In this document: in pieces, positions 6,360 through 11,228 of the stretch
How positions within the stretch are numbered: position 1 is the stretch's first letter
Layout: each line of letters begins with the position of its first letter
Origin: an uncultured Clostridia bacterium
Lineage (GTDB): Bacteria; Bacillota; Clostridia; Oscillospirales; Acutalibacteraceae
Direction: 5' to 3'
Assembly (NCBI GenBank): GCA_947171615.1
Contig: CAMVYG010000057.1
Coordinates: 1 to 11,228 of the forward strand
DNA length: 11,228 bases
Program-made: the position numbers and the translations under genes
The notes under the pieces: model-generated
What the model was told of the DNA's origin: nothing
The model's input: only the letters and a program-made list of their open reading frames with translations
Database searches by the model: none

Positions 6360-6442
6360 GCTTTTTTCAGGGAGATCAAACAGATGGTTTTTTGAGCAAT
6401 ATGCCCTTTTTTATTTTTCTGGAAGAAATTTTGAAAAACCCC

Positions 6443-6470
6443 TTTACTTTTTCTGCACGTATGCTATAAT
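6443..6470 (+). promoter_or_regulatory. Extended -10 promoter of the ABC exporter operon
   Basis: A perfect -10 box TATAAT (6465-6470) is preceded by TGC, the extended -10 motif TGn. A weak -35 box TTTACT (6443-6448) lies 16 bp upstream. Transcription would begin near 6477, giving a leader of about 170 nt before the exporter gene. Confidence 0.8.
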
Positions 6471-6487
6471 GCGCAAAGCTTGAAAAA

Positions 6488-6507
6488 CATTTTGCGAAAG
6501 CAAAATG
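6488..6507 (+). promoter_or_regulatory. GNRA-capped hairpin at the start of the exporter leader
   Basis: CATTTTGC (6488-6495) and GCAAAATG (6500-6507) form a perfect 8-bp stem closed by the stable tetraloop GAAA. It lies within about 15 bases of the predicted transcript start, so it could stabilise the mRNA 5' end or form part of a regulatory RNA fold. CAAAGCT (6474-6480) can pair imperfectly with AGCTTCTTTG (6513-6522) to enclose it. Confidence 0.5.
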
Positions 6508-6536
6508 GCCGGAGCTTCTTTGAAAAGAGAGAGGAT

Positions 6537-6629
6537 ATGGGATTTTTGCTGCGGAAGAGATCCTTTCGGGCGGGAAAACAATGCTTGCGATTTTCAAAGA
6601 AGTTCTTATTTTATTTTGATTCCTTTTGA
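6537..6629 (+). CDS. Possible leader peptide upstream of the ABC exporter
   Basis: An ATG at 6537 opens a 30-codon frame ending in TGA at 6627-6629, only 17 bases before the exporter start. The peptide would be rich in Phe (7) and in Arg/Lys (8), ending FLFYFDSF. The upstream purine run AGAGAGGAT is too close to the ATG to be a strong ribosome binding site, and the same frame is open further upstream, so the ORF could be chance. It is listed because its stop codon lies inside the hairpin that covers the exporter's ribosome binding site, and because the related B. subtilis exporter bmrCD is controlled by translation of the leader peptide BmrB. The B. subtilis comparison is prior knowledge; the role here is inference. 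Confidence 0.25.
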   Translation: MGFLLRKRSFRAGKQCLRFSKKFLFYFDSF

Positions 6630-6642
6630 GAAAAAGGAGGGG
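6620..6642 (+). promoter_or_regulatory. Hairpin covering the exporter ribosome binding site
   Basis: TCCTTTT (6621-6627) pairs with AAAAGGA (6632-6638) around a GAGA tetraloop of the GNRA class, and T6620-G6639 can add a wobble. The right arm contains the start of the Shine-Dalgarno sequence AGGAGGGG (6635-6642) for the ATG at 6647. The stem is mostly A-T, so stability is modest. The TGA of the possible leader ORF occupies 6627-6629, at the tip of this stem, so a ribosome finishing that ORF would melt it. Confidence 0.5.
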
Positions 6643-6646
6643 TTTT

Positions 6647-8431
6647 ATGTTTCAACTGAAATGGCTTTGGGCGAGGATGAAGGGGTTTCGCAAGCGCTAC
6701 ATCTTCGCGCTCTGCTCCACGGTGCTGCTTTCCGTACTGGCGCTGGGGAACTCTGTGATCACGGCAAGTATCATGGATCTGGTGTTCGAGCCCGTGCAGG
6801 CCACCGGAGCAGTGACGGAGGAGGTAGTATCCCAGCTTATCATGCTGGTGGCGACCCTCATTGGTTTTACGCTGTTCAGAACCGGCTTCGGCTATTTCTC
6901 GGTGATGACCTATGAAGGGTGTTCGCAGAAGCTGATTTACCAGCTGCGCCGTGATCTATACAAAAATATGCAGGAGCAGGACCAGGCGTTTTACAGCCGG
7001 AACCGTACCGGCGATTTGATGACCCGCCTTACCGGTGACATGGATATGATCCGTTTTATGGTGGCCTGGGTCATTCGTCAGCTCATCGACTGTGCTTTTA
7101 TGTTCCTGACGGCCTCCATTGTTTTTCTGGTCACGGACTGGCTATTCGCCTTGAGCATGCTGGCGGTAACGCCTATTATCTTCGGGCTTACCTCTCTTTT
7201 TTCCAAGCGGGTGCACCCATTGTACATAGAGCTGCGGGAAAAGCTTTCCCGGCTGAATACCGCCGCTCAGGAAAACATTTCCGGAAACCGGGTGGTAAAG
7301 GCCTTTGCCCGGGAGGACTATGAGATCCAGCGTTTTGATGAGAAGAACCGGGAGTATAAGGAAGCCAATAAGAAAGCTTCTTTGATGTGGCTGAAATTCA
7401 GCCCCTACATAGATACCCTTTCCCAGTCTCTTTCCATTGCGGTGCTGCTGGTAGGAGGCGGTTTCCTGATCAGCGGGCGCATTTCCATCGGCACCTTTAC
7501 GCTGTTCAATTCTCTCACTTGGACGCTGACAAACCCCATGCGCATGCTGGGAATGCACCTGAATGACTTACAGCGCTTCTTTGCCAGCGCCGGAAAGATC
7601 ATTGAGCTGTATTACGCGAAATCCACCATTGCCAGCCGTCCTGACGCTGTAAAGCCGGAAGGCAGGATCAAAGGGGAGATCTGTTTCCGGGACGCGGGGC
7701 TGACGCTCCATGGAACCAGGGTTTTGCAGCATATTGACCTTTCCATCCAGCCGGGAGAGACTGTGGCCATCATGGGCCCCACCGGTTCGGGAAAAACCTC
7801 TTTGATCAGCCTGATCCCCCGTTTTTCCGATGTGACGGAGGGAGAGGTCACGGTAGACGGCGTGCCTGTCAATCGGTATGATCTCCACAGCCTGCGTTCC
7901 TCTATCGGCATCGCCACCCAGGATGTGTTCCTGTTCTCCGATACGGTAGATGGGAACATTGCCTATGGCAATACCAAGCTGTCAGAGGAAGAAGTAAAGC
8001 AATATGCTAAAATGGCGGATGTGGATTTTGCGGAAAAGCTGCCGGAGGGCTTTGATACCGTGATCGGAGAGCGCGGCACCGGGCTTTCCGGCGGCCAGAA
8101 GCAGCGCATTGCCCTGGCACGGGCGCTGGCGGTGCGGCCCTCTGTATTGATCCTGGACGATACCACCAGCGCGGTGGATCTGGAAACGGAAAAGTATATT
8201 CAGGAACAGCTTGCAAGCCTGGATTTTCCCTGTACGAAAATTATCGTGGCCCAGCGGATCTCCACTACAAAGAGAGCGGATAAGGTAGTGGTGATCGAAA
8301 ACGGCGTCATTACTGAAATTGGCACCCACGCGGAGCTTTCTCAGAAGCCCGGCTACTATCGGGAAGTATTTTTACTGCAAAACGGCAACAGTGAGGAAGA
8401 GCTGACTGCCGAAACAGGAAAGGGGGAATAA
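6647..8431 (+). CDS. ABC exporter half-transporter, degenerate-site subunit (BmrC/LmrC/YheI-like)
   Basis: This 594-residue protein has an N-terminal six-helix exporter domain (about 1-310) fused to an ATPase domain (about 345-580), the type IV/B-family multidrug exporter layout. Walker A GPTGSGKT (377-384), the Q-loop in ATQDVFLFS, and a canonical signature LSGGQ (480-484) are present. Two key residues are changed: after Walker B VLILD (500-504) the catalytic Glu is Asp (D505), and the switch His is Gln (Q536 in VAQRIS). This matches the non-catalytic subunit of heterodimeric exporters. The start at 6647 is chosen for AGGAGG at 6635-6640, 6 bases upstream; a longer TTG reading from 6626 would bury that site. 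The partner gene follows after 3 bases. The likely role is drug, lipid or peptide export; the substrate cannot be read from sequence. Confidence 0.93.
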   Translation: MFQLKWLWARMKGFRKRYIFALCSTVLLSVLALGNSVITASIMDLVFEPVQATGAVTEEVVSQLIMLVATLIGFTLFRTGFGYFSVMTYEGCSQKLIYQLRRDLYKNMQEQDQAFYSRNRTGDLMTRLTGDMDMIRFMVAWVIRQLIDCAFMFLTASIVFLVTDWLFALSMLAVTPIIFGLTSLFSKRVHPLYIELREKLSRLNTAAQENISGNRVVKAFAREDYEIQRFDEKNREYKEANKKASLMWLKFSPYIDTLSQSLSIAVLLVGGGFLISGRISIGTFTLFNSLTWTLTNPMRMLGMHLNDLQRFFASAGKIIELYYAKSTIASRPDAVKPEGRIKGEICFRDAGLTLHGTRVLQHIDLSIQPGETVAIMGPTGSGKTSLISLIPRFSDVTEGEVTVDGVPVNRYDLHSLRSSIGIATQDVFLFSDTVDGNIAYGNTKLSEEEVKQYAKMADVDFAEKLPEGFDTVIGERGTGLSGGQKQRIALARALAVRPSVLILDDTTSAVDLETEKYIQEQLASLDFPCTKIIVAQRISTTKRADKVVVIENGVITEIGTHAELSQKPGYYREVFLLQNGNSEEELTAETGKGE

Positions 8432-8434
8432 CAG

Positions 8435-10204
8435 GTGGCGAGAAACAGATTTGATGTAGACGAAAACCTGGAAACACCGTTTAATATCAAGCATTTGCTG
8501 CGGGCAGGTTCCTATGTGGGCCGTCATAAGAAAAAAATGATTTTGGCCCTTGTGTATTCCGCTATTTCCGCGGCAGCGGGGCTGCTGGGCCCGCTGCTGA
8601 TCCAGCGAAGCATTGATGTATCCGTACCAAATAAGGATTACGGCGAGCTTGTGATCCTGGCGTTTATTATGCTCGCTGCGATCCTGGCCTCTGTTCTGTT
8701 TTCCAAGGTTCGCTCCCAGTATATGATCGAGGTGGGGCAGGAGATCATTTACGATATCCGTAAGGACCTCTTTGAGCACCTGCAAAAGCTGCCCTTCCAG
8801 TTTTATGACGACAGGCCCCACGGCAAGATTTTGACCAGGGTGATAAATTACATCAACAGCGTGTCAGACGCCCTTTCCAACGGCATAATCAATTTTGTTC
8901 TGGAAATCTTCAACCTGATCCTGATTGCCGTGTTTATGCTGCTGTGTGATGTTCGGCTGTCCCTTGTGGTGATGGCGGGCGTCCCCCTGCTCATCGTGGT
9001 GGTGTTTTTGGTAAAGCCCGCTCAGCGCAGAGCATGGCAGGACAATTCCAACAAGAATTCCAACCTGAACGCTTACCTTCATGAAAGCCTTGACGGCATG
9101 AAAATCACCCAGGCCTTTATCCGGGAGGAGGAAAATGCCGAGATCTATGATAAGCTGAACCAGAACTGCAAGCGCACCTGGATGAAAGCCCAGTATACCT
9201 CCAACCTGATTTGGCTGTCGGTAGACAATATTTCCACCTGGGTGGTAGGGGCCATGTATCTTGTGGGGCTGATGATGCTGGGGCCTGCGGTGCAGATCGG
9301 CACGCTGATCGCCCTGGCTTCTTATGCCTGGCGGTTCTGGCAGCCCATTCTGAGCCTTTCCAATCTTTACAACACCTTTATCAATGCCGTGGCATACCTG
9401 GAGCGTATTTTTGAAATGATGGATGAGCCCATCACCGTAGATGACGCGCCGGACGCCGCAGAGCTGCCGCCCATTACCGGTGCGGTGAAATTTGATGATG
9501 TAACTTTCTCCTATGACGGGGTTATCAATGTGCTGGAGCATTTTGACCTGGAAGTGGTCTCCGGAGAATCCATTGCCCTGGTAGGCCCCACCGGAGCCGG
9601 CAAAACCACGGTGGTGAACCTTCTTTCCCGGTTCTATAATATCAACGGGGGAAGGATCCTGCTGGACGACCACGACATTGCCGGAGTGACTTTGCATTCC
9701 CTGCGTTCTCAAATGGGGATTATGCTGCAGGACAGCTTCATTTTCTCCGGTACCATCATGGATAATATTCGCTATGGCCGCCTGGACGCCACGGACGAAG
9801 AGGTGATCGCCGCCGCCAAAACGGTGTGCGCCCACGAATTTATCAGCCAGATGGAAAACGGCTATTATACCCAGGTAAACGAACGGGGCTCCCGACTTTC
9901 CCAGGGGCAGAAGCAGCTTGTGGCCTTTGCCCGCACCCTGCTTTCCGACCCGCGCATTTTGGTGCTGGACGAGGCTACCTCCTCCATCGACGCCAAAACG
10001 GAACGGCTGCTGCAGGAAGGCCTGCAGGCCCTTTTAAAGGGGCGCACCTCCTTTATCATTGCCCACCGGCTTTCCACCATTAAGAACTGCGACCGCATTT
10101 TGTACATTTCCGATAAGGGTATTGCGGAAATGGGCAGCCACGAAAAGCTTCTGGAGCAGCGGGGGAAATACTATCAGCTTTATACCGCGCAGGTGGAGGA
10201 CTGA
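8435..10204 (+). CDS. ABC exporter half-transporter, catalytic subunit (BmrD/LmrD/YheH-like)
   Basis: This 589-residue protein shares the fused membrane-ATPase architecture and is the obvious partner of the preceding gene. Walker A GPTGAGKTT (384-392), the Q-loop in MLQDSFIFS, Walker B ILVLD (508-512) with catalytic E513, and switch H544 in IAHRLS are all canonical. The signature is altered to LSQGQ (488-492). In the heterodimer this altered signature faces the Walker motifs of the first subunit, so both defects fall in one composite site, leaving one fully competent site. Translation begins at GTG (8435), 3 bases after the previous stop, behind AAAGGGGG; co-translation is likely. It lacks the large extracellular insertion that makes B. 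subtilis YheH longer. Confidence 0.93.
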   Translation: MARNRFDVDENLETPFNIKHLLRAGSYVGRHKKKMILALVYSAISAAAGLLGPLLIQRSIDVSVPNKDYGELVILAFIMLAAILASVLFSKVRSQYMIEVGQEIIYDIRKDLFEHLQKLPFQFYDDRPHGKILTRVINYINSVSDALSNGIINFVLEIFNLILIAVFMLLCDVRLSLVVMAGVPLLIVVVFLVKPAQRRAWQDNSNKNSNLNAYLHESLDGMKITQAFIREEENAEIYDKLNQNCKRTWMKAQYTSNLIWLSVDNISTWVVGAMYLVGLMMLGPAVQIGTLIALASYAWRFWQPILSLSNLYNTFINAVAYLERIFEMMDEPITVDDAPDAAELPPITGAVKFDDVTFSYDGVINVLEHFDLEVVSGESIALVGPTGAGKTTVVNLLSRFYNINGGRILLDDHDIAGVTLHSLRSQMGIMLQDSFIFSGTIMDNIRYGRLDATDEEVIAAAKTVCAHEFISQMENGYYTQVNERGSRLSQGQKQLVAFARTLLSDPRILVLDEATSSIDAKTERLLQEGLQALLKGRTSFIIAHRLSTIKNCDRILYISDKGIAEMGSHEKLLEQRGKYYQLYTAQVED

Positions 10205-10320
10205 GATGTGGGCTTAATTTCTCAACCAGCCACCGCCATTCTTCACTGCTGAAAGGCGGTGAAGAAGCTTGAAAAGCAGGCCCCGCGTCAGCAAAAACAG
10301 AACTGTCCTTTTGCTTTATG
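10205..10320. repeat. Intergenic segment with two competing inverted repeats
   Basis: No gene is seen. CACCGCC (10231-10237) can pair with GGCGGTG (10255-10261), and TTCTTCAC (10239-10246) with GTGAAGAA (10259-10266). Both are perfect, but they share bases 10259-10261, so they exclude each other. A third repeat, AGCAAAA (10290-10296) with TTTTGCT (10309-10315), lies just before the terminator. They may be 3'-UTR structures of the exporter mRNA. Confidence 0.45.
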
Positions 10321-10321
10321 G

Positions 10322-10360
10322 AAAAACGGCCCTCGGGTAAAACCGGGGGCCGCTTTCTTT
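10322..10360. terminator. Bidirectional terminator between convergent genes
   Basis: CGGCCCTCGG (10327-10336) pairs with CCGGGGGCCG (10343-10352), 10 bp with one wobble, around the loop GTAAAA. On the plus strand CTTTCTTT follows; on the minus strand the complement of AAAAA at 10322-10326 gives TTTTT right after the stem. It can serve both the exporter operon and the minus-strand gene ending at 10376. Confidence 0.85.
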
Positions 10361-10375
10361 AGAACATTGGGCGGT

Positions 10376-11179
10376 TTACTTGCAGCATTTTCCACCGTCG
10401 CCCAGGTCTGAAGCTCTGGGCGGGAAAAACTCATCGGTGGGGAAATCGATGCGGCGGAACAGCTCGCAGGGATTATCGCTGGAAGTCACGCATTCCTTTT
10501 CCGGAATACAGAAATCGTAGGCGGGGATCAGCATCTGCACATTGCGCACGATCTGTACAATGGTGAAAAGGCCGATGGTGACATACACGTTGTTCCGCTG
10601 GGGAGCAGACTGGAATTCGCCGCCGTATCTCTGGCAGATACATTCGGGAATACGGCAGTATGGCTCACAGCTGCACAGCGGTCTGTCGCACAGCTTGGCG
10701 GACAATGCCACCGGCTCTGCAACCTGCACCGTCGCTTTAGGCAGCACGGTGGAATCCTGGGGTTCGCAGCTTTCCTCACACTGATCCGAGGAGAACATTT
10801 TTACGTTGCCCTCGCTGCCGTACAGGACTACCTTCTTGTTGAAAATAGCCACGCCGTTTACCGGTACCGGGCAGGAAGCGGAGCTGCCGAACAGATCCAG
10901 GCAGACGTCGAAGAAAAAGGTCATATCCACCGAATAGAAGCCCTTATTAAAGGGAATGGGCTGCAAGTCCAGATACACGGTGATGACATTTACGTCTCTG
11001 ATCCGCACGTTAGTGGCGTTGTCTACCAATGCCTGCCGGTCTGCGGGGAACAGAACCCTTATGTCCTCCAGACAGTCTTTGTCGCTGCAAGAGTCGTAGA
11101 TCCGCATGGCGTCAATACAGACTGCTTCTTTGAAATAATCCCGGCAATCGAATTCGGGAGTGCCTTCGTTTTCGGGCAT
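10376..11179 (-). CDS. Cysteine-rich conserved-looking protein of unknown function
   Basis: I cannot name this 267-residue protein. It has no signal peptide and no membrane helix, so it is probably cytoplasmic or deposited on an internally assembled structure. It contains 19 Cys (about 7%). The N-terminal half (about 55-130) alternates hydrophobic and polar residues in a beta-rich manner (VRIRDVNVITVYLDLQPIPF, then FYSVDMTFFFDV). The middle holds a tandem motif: CDRPLCSC (164-171) and CRIPECIC (175-182), both C-x2-P-x-C-x-C, with a related CIPEKEC at 224-230. The protein ends in KCCK. The Cys pattern suggests metal binding or disulfide cross-linking; in spore formers a coat-associated role would fit, but that is a guess. 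The start is supported by AAAGGAGGAG on the minus strand (GGAGG = 11187-11191, 7 bases before the ATG). Its terminator is at 10322-10352. Confidence 0.88.
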   Translation of the reverse strand: MPENEGTPEFDCRDYFKEAVCIDAMRIYDSCSDKDCLEDIRVLFPADRQALVDNATNVRIRDVNVITVYLDLQPIPFNKGFYSVDMTFFFDVCLDLFGSSASCPVPVNGVAIFNKKVVLYGSEGNVKMFSSDQCEESCEPQDSTVLPKATVQVAEPVALSAKLCDRPLCSCEPYCRIPECICQRYGGEFQSAPQRNNVYVTIGLFTIVQIVRNVQMLIPAYDFCIPEKECVTSSDNPCELFRRIDFPTDEFFPPRASDLGDGGKCCK

Positions 11180-11228
11180 GAAATCTCCTCCTTTGATTCA
11201 TGGCGGCGTCACACGGTTTTTGCTGGGC

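Noticed and set aside
6505..6915. 136-codon plus-strand frame overlapping the start of the first exporter gene
   Set aside because: Its ATG lies within the GNRA hairpin region, it has no ribosome binding site, and most of it is a frame-shifted shadow of the exporter.
8864..9835. 323-codon minus-strand frame opposite the second exporter gene
   Set aside because: Antisense shadow of a strongly conserved transporter; His/Gly/Gln-rich composition and no recognisable domain.
11198..11228. Possible end of another minus-strand gene (TGA at 11198-11200) before the Cys-rich gene
   Set aside because: Only about nine codons are visible and other frames are also open, so coding cannot be judged from the window.
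1..11228. Mobile elements, CRISPR arrays, tRNA or rRNA
   Set aside because: No transposase or integrase motifs, no regularly spaced repeats and no tRNA-like cloverleaf or rRNA sequence were seen; gene composition is uniform across the window.

Overview
The window looks like chromosomal DNA of a Gram-positive anaerobe of the class Clostridia, probably of the Oscillospiraceae/Ruminococcaceae type. The reasons are strong AGGAGG-type ribosome binding sites, occasional GTG starts, U-tract terminators, a secreted leucine-rich-repeat protein with C-terminal SLH domains, and close gene packing on moderately GC-rich DNA. This assignment is inferred from style; no rRNA or other taxonomic marker is present. 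I see no insertion sequence, phage gene, CRISPR array or tRNA.

Layout. 1-117: the probable 3' end of an unknown gene and its terminator. 118-361: an AT-rich upstream region with several palindromes and a good promoter, in which an 8+8 bp inverted repeat covers the -35 box. 362-1924: a secreted BspA-like LRR protein with three SLH domains, followed by a terminator. 2005-2343: a consensus promoter and a leader of about 300 nt containing hairpins, one of them terminator-like. 2344-6293: potABCD, a complete spermidine/putrescine ABC importer whose genes all overlap by 4-11 nt, closed by a terminator. 6360-6646: an extended -10 promoter and a structured leader with a possible small upstream ORF ending inside a hairpin that covers the next ribosome binding site. 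6647-10204: two half-transporter genes forming a heterodimeric multidrug-type ABC exporter with one degenerate ATPase site. 10205-10375: small inverted repeats and a bidirectional terminator. 10376-11179, minus strand: a cysteine-rich protein of unknown function.

How the genes work together. PotD captures polyamine at the outer face, PotB and PotC form the channel, and PotA hydrolyses ATP. PotD here carries a C-terminal transmembrane helix, so it is probably anchored to the membrane by that end. The exporter pair shows a reciprocal pattern: the first subunit lacks the catalytic Glu and the switch His, while the second has an altered signature motif. Both changes fall in the same composite ATP site, as in known asymmetric exporters of the BmrCD/LmrCD/TM287-288 type.

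I did not find a clearly new multi-gene system. The items most worth a second look are the two structured leaders (pot operon and exporter), the operator-like repeat in front of the LRR-SLH gene, the C-terminally anchored PotD, and the cysteine-rich minus-strand protein with a duplicated Cys motif.
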